The position numbers and the translations under genes were made by a program. The notes beneath the pieces were generated by a model. That model was given only the letters and a program-made list of their open reading frames with translations. It was not told the DNA's origin and did not search any database. Positions 51,001-63,190 of a DNA stretch of 64,000 bases are shown here, in pieces (within the stretch, counting starts at the first letter, position 1; each line of letters starts with the position of its first letter). Origin of the DNA: Nomia melanderi (Eukaryota > Arthropoda > Insecta > Hymenoptera > Halictidae); NCBI RefSeq assembly GCF_051020985.1, contig NC_135003.1, positions 1,760,001 to 1,824,000 of the forward strand, written 5' to 3'.

Positions 51001-52239
51001 ACTTTAATGCTGCAATAGTGTTTGCTTTTCTGTAATCTTTTGACAGAAAACAATGTTATATATGAAAAAGGCAAAGTTTAGATGCGTATCCTTCTCGGCA
51101 ATGAAAATAAGGAATAAAATATCTTTTTTTTCTAATCGTACCAACAGCAATCGATGGTTTCAAAAAGTTAAAACATATCCTTTTACTGGTGAAATTTTGA
51201 TGCTGGAACTGTAATGCTGAGACAAGCATTTAATATCACCGAAAATCTCCTTATAACATTTGTTTTCTCCAAAATAAATGGCATTAATTATCAACAAGTG
51301 TTAAAATCACGTTTGCTTCTTTATATCATATATTAATATAATCTAAAAAAACAAAATACTAACAAGATAATATTGCGATTCATCGAAATTGAAAAACATA
51401 AAAGTGGTTTGAGGTCAATAATTTGCAGGATCTAAAATTTTTAATAGAAAATATGTGGAGAGTTCTTATAACTCGTATTTAGAAAAATGTTACCATATAT
51501 GGAATATTCAGTCTATTAAAAGTAGCAATAAATAAAACGCGCAAAGAAATTGTGGTAAATTGAAGAAAAAACTCAGTTTTCGGCATAAACATTAGAATTT
51601 TTCAAATAATAAATCGTAATGATACAGCTCCGCAATATTAAACATTTTTATAGCTGCAATTTGATATAAAAAAAGCGATTTCTTCCAATTGAACTTGTAG
51701 TTGTGTCCAACCGCGCGCGCGATAAACAGTGTTTTATAAAATAATCTTAATAATTTATCAATCACATAAGTAACGCAAAAAATAATTTTAGTACATCATT
51801 TTTTATGTATTTTAGTGCATCTTTAAAAAAAAGACGAATCTCAAATACAAATTACAAAAACACCAAGAAATTAAATGAGCTTATAATTATATCCATTAGG
51901 TCTGTTAGAAATTATTCTATATCACGCTATAAATATATGTGAAACATATAGAAAATATGTACGATATGTAAAGGAATATGTATTATGCAAAATATGCAAA
52001 ACTATCTATTTACAACATTTTCTATTTATGACCCATTGATTTACCAATTTTCTACACACATACATTTGCATAAATATTCGTAGTTTAATAATAAGTATGA
52101 GATAAAAATAAATCAGAAATAAGTGGATTTTTAATTATTCTATAGCTTTGTTTAATCTCTTTAAATTGTAGGTTATCAGAGCGCGAAGGAAGCTGTGGCA
52201 GAATACAGTTCCACCGAATTTCTAAACGTGAAATCTGAG
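41947..52239 (+). CDS. Tat: Tyrosine aminotransferase, N-terminal part (three exons; gene continues past the window)
   Basis: Pyridoxal-phosphate enzyme that transfers the amino group of tyrosine to 2-oxoglutarate, giving 4-hydroxyphenylpyruvate, the first step of tyrosine breakdown. Exons 41947-42088, 50818-50922 and 52172-52239 join in phase (315 nt, 105 residues). Diagnostic N-terminal motifs are NPIRSIVEN, MISLSIGDPTIFGNL and YNGYAPSTGYQSAKEAV, which match animal tyrosine aminotransferases. The catalytic lysine and the substrate-binding motifs lie in later exons not found before 64000. The ATG at 41947 (MSTPTLREQW) is the first in frame after a stop at 41863. An upstream ORF of 27 codons (41756-41839) precedes it if transcription begins near 41750. 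Intron 1 is 8.7 kb, intron 2 is 1.25 kb. Confidence 0.88.
42457..42710. mobile_element. TTAA-flanked miniature element with CACTGAAACTACCGG end
   Basis: About 254 bp. The left end is TTAACACTGAAACTACCGG; the complement of the right end is TTAAAAAACTACCGAGC. It lies in Tat intron 1, 370 bp after exon 1. A related element is at 62330-62596. Confidence 0.5.
43240..43380 (+). repeat. Dispersed repeat fragment shared with 60280-60500 and 62990-63190
   Basis: Shares a GGAAAAAGTTGTTCA-like core (here GAAGAAAAGTTGTTCAGAAT) followed by an ACATATTTCAAGG-type end with the copies at 60 and 63 kb. Non-coding, in Tat intron 1. It is the shortest and most diverged of the three. Confidence 0.4.
44199..44272. 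repeat. AAT/AAC-rich simple repeat
   Basis: About 70 bp of ATA, ACA and AAT triplets with few interruptions, in Tat intron 1. Confidence 0.8.
45607..46155. repeat. Palindromic repeat family, copy B
   Basis: Left arm ACACATCAAATATAAACATG and right arm CATGTTCATATTTGACGCGT are inverted copies. The arms continue through ATTAAAATGAGTCCAAAC and its complement towards the centre near 45800. The right flank (GACGGACTGTGTCTATCC... to ACTTTAAGCGCGC) is shared with copy C. Located in Tat intron 1; the 73-codon frame inside it is a by-product. Confidence 0.75.
49521..49665. repeat. AAATGAGT minisatellite
   Basis: About 13 tandem copies of the 8-mer AAATGAGT with flanking AAATAAGT variants. Since 8 is not a multiple of 3, all three frames on each strand cycle through the same 8-residue repeat; the reverse strand stays open and gives repeated YSFTHLLI. 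It is not a gene. Confidence 0.9.
50818..50922 (+). CDS. Tat: Tat coding exon 2
   Basis: Follows a CTCACAG acceptor. It completes the Gly codon and encodes GDPTIFGNLKPP through YNGYAPST, ending in phase 1 at a GTATTA donor. The match to tyrosine aminotransferase over this block is near continuous. Confidence 0.9.
52172..52239 (+). CDS. Tat: Tat coding exon 3
   Basis: Acceptor TTGTAG, then GYQSAKEAVAEYSSTEFLNV and KSE, ending in phase 0 at a GTGAGT donor. The next family block (a CSGCS-like strand that starts the cofactor-binding part) is not found downstream in the window. Confidence 0.85.
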
Positions 52240-53013
52240 GTGAGTTAAAAGTTGCAGTATATAAGTAGCTATACAATAATCTAATATTTTTTAATGAATG
52301 TCTGATACTATACGTTTAATTACATAAAATTGCAGACATTTGTAAAATTAAAATTCAGTCTTGCAATTTTAAAAAATTCCATCGACTTAAAATAAAAACA
52401 GCTCAATATTAACGACTAATCAATGCACAATTACAGTTGCAATTTTAAGAGAATTTCTCGCTGTTAATTACGTGTGTTTCCAACTTCTGCAATTCTAAAA
52501 TATAGTAAAACGTTGGCTTCGATAAAAGGCTGCTGCGGCATTTGAACTTTAATACATTATGTAGAAGTGTGTAAAGTATCCCAGTGAACTCACACAGCTT
52601 CTATTATGGTAGGAAGTTTCATTCACAGGCTTCATAAAAATATAGTACGATTTAAATGTTTACATGCATTTCATATTAGTATTATAGTCAGTAGTAAGAC
52701 AATCTTTATATATCCATGATCTTACTACTATTAATATACATCATTCATTTTATTAAAATAATATTTATAACTTAAATATATGTCATACAGGGTAAAATTA
52801 AATAGTTCTTATCATTACATCACTTCAGTCGGCTGTTCAAAGCAAGTATGAATTTGAACTTATGTCGAATATTTTTGGAAATATGCAATCCTATCTAATT
52901 GTTTGCGAATGAGATAATAATTTAAAAAATACTTTAGATAGCATAAAGAAAGAAATGTAATTCCAGTATAACCATATCTCAATACAAAGAAATTGTGTCT
53001 CATTAGTAATATG

Positions 53014-54004
53014 TATACAGGATGTTTGGAAATTGTTACGTACAAATGATAGGACGTGTACAACCCACTAAAATGAGTAAAAAGAACTCAGTAAACATGG
53101 GTCGAAAGCTCAAAATCAGGACAGGAAGTATTTGAATGTGACGTGACCTTGAAACCTCCTACAAAGGTCACATTACAATTCTTAAACAGAACCCTATAAT
53201 TTCTGTTCCATATTTTTGAAGCCCACATTCAGATGTTTCTAAACCGTAGAAATGACATTTTTTGCGGAAGTCGTTATCAAAATATCAGTATCGCCGGTAG
53301 CGATTGTTTCCGGACTGTCCGACTCGTTACTGGATGATACAAATGCAAGGGGATGCTCGGTTGAGAAAACGTAATGTCTCGGCTTCGACAGATACACAGT
53401 AGTGAGTCAACCTTGAGATGTGGAGGAGCGAGTGAAATATCGAAGTCTATAAACTCCAATAAGAATGCATGGAAGGGTAAACGAAGATAGCGAGTGTGAT
53501 GACTGCGTTCTCAGCTGTGCATCCACGGCTCGATCGATAGACGATGTCGTTCACATTTTCAAACCGGAAACTCTTGGTGTAAGAAACGAGGACCCTGGAT
53601 ATTGCGTTCCTTTACTCCCCCATAACAGTCGCACTGTCCGGACATAAAATTTCATTTCTATGGTTTGGAAACGTTTGAATATGGGCTTAAAAAATATGGA
53701 ATAAAAAGTATAGGATTTTATTTAAGAATTGTGATGTGACCTCTGCAGGATGTTTCAAGGGCACATCATCTCCCGCCGTGATATGTAGTATTTCATACTC
53801 TGTAACTTTTGTTTGACACATTTGCTCATATCATTGATACTTTTCGAGATAATTCGATTTTTTTCATTCGGTTCTCATACATTTTTTTCAAGCAAAATCT
53901 ATTTCTATCTCGGTGACCTTTCGATTCATATTTACTGAGTTCTTTCTACGCAGTTTAGTGAGTTGCACACGTCCTATCATTTGTGCGCAATACACCGTGT
54001 ATAG
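53014..54004. mobile_element. 1-kb fold-back transposon with arms of about 450 bp
   Basis: The outer ends read TATACAGGATG and, on the complement of the right side, TATACACGGTG. Long matching blocks follow: CAAATGATAGGACGTGT, AAAGAACTCAGTAAA, AGGTCACAT with CACAATTCTTAAA, CATATTTTT with AAGCCCA, and AAACC with TAGAAATGA. The centre (53300-53640) is G+C-richer and also partly inverted around CCGGAC. TA could be the target duplication (mariner-like), but no transposase is encoded. It lies beyond Tat exon 3. Confidence 0.8.
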
Positions 54005-56631
54005 GTAATTTGTGTAGAACCAGACACAAAATGTAAAAATGAGTAGATTGGAAGTTGAGTCCTGTTTTATAGTCACCTCAATTATTCGATGTAATCCCTT
54101 AGATTTCTTTTCACGTGGATACATAAAATATAAAATGTTGATTATTTTGTTTACAACACAGGAAGATATAAAAGGATAAGAATTTGCGTTGTCAGTACAT
54201 TAAGTATTTTGTAATAGCAAGTAAAGATTTAAAATAATCTTCGTAAGTGATTTAATACGCAAGAGTTTAAGATTCTAAGGCCATTATCTTTAATGTTTTA
54301 TGAAATAATTCTCAATTATGAAGGCAATAATTCTTAGACCATTTAATCACTATGTTGCATCGTGAATTTTATAACAAACAATTCGCTACTGAATCGGGTC
54401 TTATTTATGATTGCAGTGCGAAAGATTTGTTCTCTAGGTAATTTTTAAATGATATTTTGAGATTATTAAAGTTTTACTGAACGAAATTTATACTATTTTA
54501 TTCCATATTTTAGTAGAATTTGAAAAACAAATTCAACAACCTACAGCAATATACACAATTCCGTTCTAATTTCAAAATATTTACATTAATAATTTCTAAT
54601 GTTATCGAAATGTTCATTATGACACGTCTTTAAGAATGATAACACTAGTCTACAAAATTTAACCTTCTTTTTGTCTTAATATATTCAATTGGATATCATA
54701 ATAGTATTTTTTTATGCTGAATTCAAATATGCAATCCGGTTTTTTCAACCGCCCTCAATTTTTCAAGAAAATCAACTTCTAAAAGAAGTCACTTTTTCAA
54801 CTTTAAACATTTGTTGTGTTGTGCAGATATTTTTCAATTTATCTTAAAAACTAAGAGTCTAGGAAAAAATATAATTCCAGCATGCGATAGAGCAGATATA
54901 TACCGTGCGAAATGCGTTGAAAAAAATTGAAAATACCACCATCGTTAACCTCTTTTGAAAAACTTTATTTTCCAATTCCATAAACGTGAACAATATTTTT
55001 TTTCTTTAAACTTCTTTTCTCTATCTCTTACCATTCTCAAGGTAATTCATAGAAAAAAATTTGCATTTTTTCAAAGGATAGTTTCACCTCTTCAAACAGC
55101 ATAAAACAAAAATTACAATGTATTAGGATTGACTTGCTCTACTTACATGAAGTTTCATAATTTTTTGAACTTCCGAGTTCGATAACTTCCCTTGTTAGAT
55201 ATTTGTATTACCTACAGTTGTACATTCCTTTATTAGTGTTATATTGTATTGCAAAAGGTTTTCCCATCAAACTTGATAATATGATATTAATTATGTCTAT
55301 AGCTTACAGAGTTTTACTCTTTGTTGTTATATAATGTTTGATGTGTAATTTTTATAACACTACCTAAAATTTTTTAGTGTTACGTGATATAAATATTGAA
55401 TAAGCTAACATTGTACAAGAAGAATTTGAAAAATTTTCATAATTAAGGCACGACAAATTTCAAAGTTGAAAAATAGAGGTTTTTTTTCAAAATTGGTTGT
55501 CTCAAAATCTATGGAAAGTGAAGAAAAACAGATTGCATACTTGAATTCGGCATTAGAAATACTGTTAAGATCTCCCATTAAACCTTCTGTGGTAAAACTC
55601 GCGGTAACCAGTGTAATTAATGCCATAATGAAGCATTAAAGAGAACAAGTTATTTCTAATGTAAAGTCGAAACCTTAAAAGGATTATAATGTGTTGTATC
55701 ATTATATTATGTTCCCCCATCATTCTATGCATACTTTTTCACTTTGACGTTTATTTCCTTTAATTGATTTTCAATCTAAATACAGAGATTTACTAGATAT
55801 ATATTAACATTAAAATATTTCCAAATAATTTCATTTTATAAAGAATGTTAATAAGTATTAATTTATGTATTGGAAATTATATAAGTTCAATTAAAAAATA
55901 GTTGATACTAATATTTTTTCAATCATTACATGTACAGATATTATGCTTTAAGACAGTGTAAGTTTGCCTGAAATTTTTTTTCTATAAGCATAAATAAACA
56001 AGACATTTAGGAGTTTTCTCATTTAAGTGTTTCTGTCGTAACGTTCGTCATAAAAATTGATCGTATAACCGTAATCTAACAGTAAGTAACTTTGAAATAC
56101 TTCTTTTGTAGATTAAAATTTGTCTTCTCTATAATTCATTACTACGAATAACAAAATTTATTCGTGTTTATAAAAAATTATAACACGAAAATACTTCTGA
56201 AAAATTGAGAATTTTATAAAACTTACATTGACTTTTAATTTCTATTTTATATTTATATTTAGCAAAATTGTTAATTAACTCAGAAGAAACGTTTCGAACA
56301 AGTAATGCAACTAATAAAATTAAAAAACATTCCAGGAGAGAAATATTTGAATTCTAGATTTACATTAGGATCAGTTTGCAACAAACTGTTTTACGGATAC
56401 ACGTGTGCTACATAAATTGCATTCAGCAGTGCTGTGTTTGTATTCACTAATGAATCGGATGCATTAATTCTATTTTGGGTTTGATTAAAATAATTGTATA
56501 GCCACATAAATTTTGTATACAGATTACGGTACGTTTCGGTGTACGTAAAGGTAAGTAAATTGATCTAATCTCAACGTTTGCATAAACATTTACATAAATG
56601 TAATTAAAAAGAAATAAAAATGATTAGATCG

Positions 56632-57200
56632 TGGCGCGGGACATCAAAGCAACGTCGCACGCAACAAATACAGACATGCAATGAAGAAAATTTCAATTAC
56701 AATAATTTCAACCTTATCTTCCCAATCGTGGTACCGGTGGAATGTCGAGATTCTTCTCATTAAAATGAGTCCAAGCACGATGTAAATCAGTGTAGTTTTA
56801 TCTATTTGGAGAAAATCAACTTTTAATTTCGTTAATTACATTAAGTCGGTAAAACTAGTTCGATTTCCATCGTATTTTGACTCATTTTAATCAGAACAAT
56901 TAGAGAAATTTACTGGCACTATGTTTGAGGAAGTAAGGTTAAAATAACTGCAACTGAAACTTTCTTCATTGCATGTTCATATTTGACGCGTGTGGCATCG
57001 CTTTGAAGTTCTGCGTCTCGACCCTCGATTTTCGACGGACTGCGTCTATCCTGCTTTCGCTCACTATATCGACTCTGCCTTTGTCAGGCTGTGCTCGAGT
57101 CAGTTCCTGGAAACAAATAGCTTTCTCTTGTTTTTCTGTTCGGTTAAATTTCATTGGTGGGACTAGAAATTGTAGAATTTAAGCGAGCATTACTGTATAT
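56632..57200. repeat. Palindromic repeat family, copy C
   Basis: Very close to copy B (45607-46155) over most of its length, including the inverted arms and the right flank GACGGACTGCGTCTATCC. It also keeps the CTTTGTCAGGCTGTGCTCG block seen in copy A. Its own inverted halves meet near 56820. Non-coding. Confidence 0.8.
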
Positions 57201-57942
57201 AATTTTCTTTATTGTTAATAAACATAGTTATTTGTTAGTTTTTGTTATAATCTCATCTATATTATTCCATATCCACATATTTCTACTATACATATAACTA
57301 TCCTGTGCCTTTTTAGCATGTTTTTCAATTTACCAGTAATAATTGTAGTAATTGTCAAATTGACCAAACTTGGTGAATAAATTATTTTAAATTCCATATT
57401 ATTTTTTCTCTAAGCTTTGCCTTCATATATATATCAATTGTTTTCGCAGCGTGCGTTTGTAAAAGTTGCTCCAATGGACCAGCTGGATATCATTCATTGT
57501 TTAAAATCGATATGGTGTTACGATATCCCATCCTTTTCCCCGGAATAATCTCTCAATTAACCTTTGCGAACCATCGTGATGAATTTTTGTCATTCTGATC
57601 GTGTTCAAATTACCCATAAATATCTTACATTTTATACCTCAGATCCTTGTTTGAAAAAGCACCTCTAAGTGTAAGTACACGGTTGGAGAGCTTTTCACGG
57701 TTCATTGAAAAGGAAGTCTGTTTTATGGAGTTGGCCAAGCGCAGTTAACCCTTAACTGCTGAGGTGAATTTTAACGCACTTCAAACTCTTTTTCTCACAC
57801 ATTGAAGTTCTGTCGTTATTTTCTATAATTAAACATTCAAATTAATTTAATGTGCACATAAAACTAAGAAATTTCAGCTTGAAAATTTCATCAAAAATGA
57901 TTATGGTATTCATTATTATTATATATCTGTTATATATTATCT

Positions 57943-57958
57943 CCCCCCCCCCCCCCCC
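57943..57958. repeat. Run of 16 cytosines
   Basis: An uninterrupted C16 tract within AT-rich DNA, bordered by CT and TCTC. Its length may be inexact because homopolymers are error-prone in sequencing. Confidence 0.9.
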
Positions 57959-60279
57959 TCTCATTATTCAGTATCATCAATGATGGTAATTTCTTCAAAT
58001 CACTTCACTTATTTGTAAATGTCCTTAGCCTTTCCATATATTTTGCAACAGCATTAAATGTTCTTAGTTTTTTCAGATGTATACACAAGAACATTTGTCC
58101 AAAATGTGTAGTGTAAAGAGTAATCATATTTGAAAACATTGTTTCTTCATGTAGGACGAATAATAGCTAAAAATTCATACATACGCAATGTGTAGAAAAC
58201 GACCATGTTACTTTACGTTTCCAGAATTTTTAGGACGTCAACATCCAAGTAAAATTTTTATCACGCGAGCTCTTACTAGACAGACTGTAGAGGATATAAA
58301 AAATTAATGATGATGGTTCCAAAGGAAGAACCTACTGTGAATACTCGTAGAAAGGAAACTTGTTTTGCGACTGTCTATGACTGAAAGTTGATGTTACGGT
58401 TTTGTTCATGCTAATCTATTCTAGTTGAAAAAAGAATAAATTCTAGGAAAACCATATTTCTCAAGGAAACAGTTTTCGAAGCAGGAACTTAAAATTTAGC
58501 ATTATTAATTAATATTGTGAATAATAATCATAATTAACTACTAAGACTTACTACTACTCTAAATACCAGAAAATGTAGTGAGCATTATCACAATAGCATT
58601 ATAATCGATACGATCGATATGAAGATCATAGTATCATATAAGTACAAAAATTCATTAATTCAAAGCATTTAATTTCTGTTACAAGCATAAGTATTAAATG
58701 CTCTAACTTGAAATATAGTAATATATTTATTTGCTGATTAATTCATATACGCAAGAATTGCCTGCTACTTTTTAAAGGCAGGTCGTTACTGCTTTCATTT
58801 ATGTTACATACGGCTATTGCTAGTGAATAATACCTATTTCAATATATCCACTATCACCAGTCACACACTTTCACAGCCTGTTCTTCACTTCATGAACCGC
58901 GCAGGAAGCGTAATTATATTATAATAGACAGATATCCATAGTAATCACACCAATTGTCGCTTGTGTTGACACATGAATTATAATAATCTAATAGTTTCAT
59001 TAACTGCCATTAATTAATGATAATAATAGACCTGGCGGCAATAATTGCGAAACTATTGTTAATTATGTTTATGTTGTTACTAAAATTATCAAAATAACTG
59101 TACACGTGCTTAATAGAAAATAGTATGAATCGATCTTCACTTAGAGATACACACATATTTTTCAGCTAAAATTGTAACTATATCTTTCAACACGCTATAC
59201 ATGGGATTTCATTCATTTTTCTGATTGTATAAGTTTTTTAATAATAAGTTTTATGAATTAAAATCATCACAATCTTTAGTCATAATGATATACGTTGTAA
59301 TGTTGCAATATCTAAGGAAATTCATAGAAATAGCAACCAATTCCTTGTTCTTTCCTTCTTCAGTAGAGAAGCTTTGACCCCTTTAAATCGTCAATAAACG
59401 ATTTACTGTGAATGCGAACGTTACATTGTTGGCGTACTTTCCTTAACATCTAAGGCGCATAATTCATTGGAAACTACGTTTTCAATTTTGCAAATGTTTC
59501 GGTTAGAATTATGTAGTTTGGCGTACAACCAGGTGCGTATAGAAACTCGTTCATTTGTAGAGGCGCTGTGTCGGCTGTGTGCACTTGTTCCATGCTTGTG
59601 TACGCGTGTGAATGCACACATTCTATGCATGTGTGATGACGATATCTAGTTAAACCGCCAGTTGATCGAGCTCTCGATGAAGTTCACAGGGAAAATCCGA
59701 TTTCCCTCGACGATCAGCCGCGAGCTGAAAGCTATTTGTATGTTCCCTTGTAAAGAAGAAATACCGCCAATTAAGGGTTGAGTGGATTGTATCTTTGGTT
59801 CAACGACAGAACCGCATATAATAAAACAGGTAACAGATTTCGGATACTTAGACATAAGCAATTACTTTTCTTTTCCTTATATGTGTTACATATATATATT
59901 TTTAATTTTATATTTCTTGCGAAAGTAAACGTTTACTTGTACATATATCCTCATTGCAATAATAATATTATACAAAAATTTTTAAATATCAAGCATTTCA
60001 TTATATATAAAATATTAAATTTTCAAGTATGTAAAAGTTTAGTGTGCGAATCATCAAATGTAAAACCTTATTTTGTGTTCTTTATCAATTAATCGAACTT
60101 ATTACAGTAGTAATATTAAATATATTCTGAGTTAGTGTCCAATTCTGCAGTATGAAGACTGTCGCAGGTTATACGCGGTATGAAATGTTTTTTTCATAAG
60201 ACACAATTTCAGTGTTATAAGTATTTTTAAAAAGTTTTGTCCCATTTTTTAAAGTAAAGTCGTTTTTGGTACATAACAT

Positions 60280-60500
60280 TGCAGTCCCCTTACCCTGCTC
60301 CAGATTTTCACGAAGCTGACAAATATTGTAGAAATGCACACTTTAAACAACTTTTCCCTTTGGCAAAAGTTTTGCAACGTTATAGTGTCTTAGATAATCG
60401 TGACAAACTCTTGCTACTACCACGTTGAATTCTATATCCATGAGCGCATCTGCGAGAGAGCGTCAGGTATACATAGCTGCGTGTTCGTCCCTCGAGCTTC
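60280..60500 (-). repeat. Inverse-oriented copy of the repeat at 62990-63190
   Basis: The complement contains CATGGATATAGAATTCAA, a GTAGCAAGAGTTT block and AAAAGTTGTTTAAA, matching 63028-63130 in order. Non-coding remnant of a dispersed repeat. Confidence 0.6.
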
Positions 60501-61156
60501 TCGGGTTTCACATGGATATATCTTCTTTTACAAAAGTTCGAACAATTATTCCGTACAATATACAGAAATGAGTTTCAATAACAATCACAATTCTTTTTTA
60601 TTAGAAATCGTACACTCTTATGAAATTCATTTTACTTTAAAGTAGAGAAAATGATTTACAAAAATATTAAACACCTCTGTACTCCTACCCAGAAAAATCT
60701 AGTTCCGCTAACAAGGGAAGATTTCTTAAATTAGACCACTTAAGCAAATACTTCTATAAATCAAAAACATATTGATATTTTCAAGCAGAAAAGAATCTTA
60801 TCACTATGGTCGATATGTATGTATAAAAGGACGGACTAAAACATTATGTGTCTGGTTACAAAAAAAATATCTTTAAAATAGCGTCAACAATCTAATATAG
60901 GAAACTGTCCACTTTTCTATCTTTTAGTTAAGAAATGTATAAAATGCATACTATAAGTATCTGTTATAAATAAAAATATATAGGATGTCATGTAAGTGGT
61001 AGTATAACTAAAATGGGACTGATTCTATATAAAAAAATAAGTCGAAAATATACAATAAAATCATTTCGCGAAGTTTTATTTTTGAGAAAATCGAATTTAG
61101 GTATTTACTATCCTACTGTCCTCACTATCCTACAGTAAGCCTTTCAAATTTTTGCC

Positions 61157-61210
61157 GATTACCCACAAGCTGAAAGTGCACAGGGGCAAGGGAAATCGAT
61201 GTACACTCTA
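61157..61210 (+). repeat. Single diverged unit of the 35588-36009 array
   Basis: Contains CTGAAAGTGCACAGGGGCAA followed by GGGAAATC and a TACACTC end, matching the array core in the same order. Confidence 0.45.
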
Positions 61211-62329
61211 CTTATTATAGTGTTTCATACATTAAAACAACAGAATGCGTTAGGAAGCGTTCATAGAAATTTAATTAGAAGAACAGGATTATGTATTCAA
61301 CAGAATGAGCAATATTTTCAACAATATCGGTAATAATAAAGTTTATGGTTACTTTAACATCCTGTTTCATTGCGTATTTTGGACGCTCAAATGCAATAAA
61401 TAATTTAGTGACGCTAGAAGTCTTTATCAACATAAACTTCAATCGAGACCACGATCTATAGTGAGATCCAATAACGAGACGAGTGAACGCGTACCCGGCG
61501 AATATTCAAAGTCGATTTTCTCACAAACAAAGCGTAGCATAAAAAATGTTATTACATATTCTCGACTTATTTTTTGACATAAAATCAGCCTCTGTTCGGT
61601 TGTACCATCAGTTACATGATACCGTGTGTGCAACAGCAATACTTACGTACTGTAGAAAAATAAAAAACAATTCTAATAATAGAAATTCTGATTCAACAGC
61701 ATACAAAAGAAAGCTAAATAAAATGTTGTTTTGAATAGTAGGAGTATACTATATAAAAATAAAAATAACACGAATTATATGCGAGTTTTCGTAAGAAAAC
61801 TACTGTAAGACATTGGGAAAGCGGAAGGGATGACACAGCGAGGCATCAAGAAAGGGTCAGGCCCGGGCTTCATCTTCCTTAGGCTTCCACCTTTGTACGC
61901 TGGAGGTGCCGAGGAAAATGCGGGATAGGTCCGGACAGAAAAGGGGCGTACTAGCTGCCATTTTGCGAAACGGTTCCACAGAAAATATAGATTGATTTAA
62001 CACGACGATATCTTTTTCAGTCTTTCTTTCAGTTCTTACATTACAAGTGATCCCGTACTTTTAAGTTTTATACTTCCTGGTGATTTTATTTAAATCCACG
62101 ACATTATTTTCGTATGCAACTATAGTCTTTCTTATTCTTTCTTTATCCCATTTTCTATAGCTTCCAGGTTTAAACAGTCTTTTCTTAAAGAAAATAAAGC
62201 CTCATTTAATTTGGATCGTTCCGATTTAAGAATCGTTAGGTGGTCCAATTTAGGAAACTAACCTACTTTCAATGTATAGGTGTAATAAACAAAAACTAAT
62301 CAAAGTCGCAGGAAAATAATGTGACAGCA

Positions 62330-62596
62330 TTAACACTAAATGTACTATTATAATAGTATACCGTATTCCTACCGTAACCAGTCAAATAACTGGTTATAAA
62401 ATAAAAGTAAATAAACTAAACGATACATATTTCTGAAGAAAAACACAACAAAAGAAAGACAAAGATTGAAAAACTGATTAATCGGACGATGTAGGAACTG
62501 ATATAAAGATAAATGAACGAAATGAAATGCAGAATGTTTAATCAAATTTTTAAACCTAGATAGGACTCATTTGACCGATCGCGGTACGTTTAGTAA
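62330..62596. mobile_element. TTAA-type miniature element related to 42457-42710
   Basis: The left end TTAACACTAAATGTAC with CCAGTCAAATAACTGG corresponds, on the complement of the right side, to TTACTAAACGTACCGCG and GGTCAAATGAG. About 267 bp, non-coding. The right TTAA has decayed. Confidence 0.4.
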
Positions 62597-62989
62597 TGAA
62601 GATACGAGCTTTTTTACCATTCCACCCATCATAATTAATAATTTACTTCGTAATAAAAAGTTTTAATTTATCTAAACTATAAGTCAAATTATATTACCCA
62701 GCGCCGAAATAGAAACTGCGTTATATTAAAATTATAATTTATCGTATAGGGTTTTTTTCAATGCTTTTACTAAGCGACATATAAACTATAATTTCATCTT
62801 AGAAGATATATCGTCAAAATCAATTTATACAATCATTTGATACTATTATCAAAATGAAACTCACGTTTATATATCGTACGAAATAAAGCTAAAACTTACA
62901 TTTATTCAGTGGGATTGATGGAACTTTTGTAGGGGAGAGTATGTAAAACTTGAGAATATCCAGGACTGATTAATACAAGTCGTCACCGA

Positions 62990-63190
62990 ACTGACGGCTA
63001 TACTTGTTGTTCTCTCACGGACACGTCCATGGATATAGAATTCAATGTAACGTTAGCAAAAGTTTTTCGCAATCATCTCGGGAAATTAAAGCCGACCATC
63101 GATAACATGTATAGGAAAAAGTTGTTCAAAACCGTGCTCTCAAGAACATATTCCAAATTCATCAAAATCGGTGAGGACATAGCATTTTGT
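62990..63190 (+). repeat. Dispersed repeat copy
   Basis: Shares CATGGATATAGAATTCAA, GTTAGCAAAAGTTT and GGAAAAAGTTGTTCAAAA with the inverted copy at 60280-60500, and its right half with 43240-43380. No coding capacity. Confidence 0.6.

Noticed and set aside
53277..53647. Two short frames on opposite strands in the G+C-rich centre of the fold-back element
   Set aside because: They arise from the palindromic structure and show no known domain.
57441..57540. Exon-like stretch after a TTTTCGCAG acceptor (RAFVKVAPMDQLD), considered as a later Tat exon
   Set aside because: It does not match Tat and runs into a stop without a clear donor.
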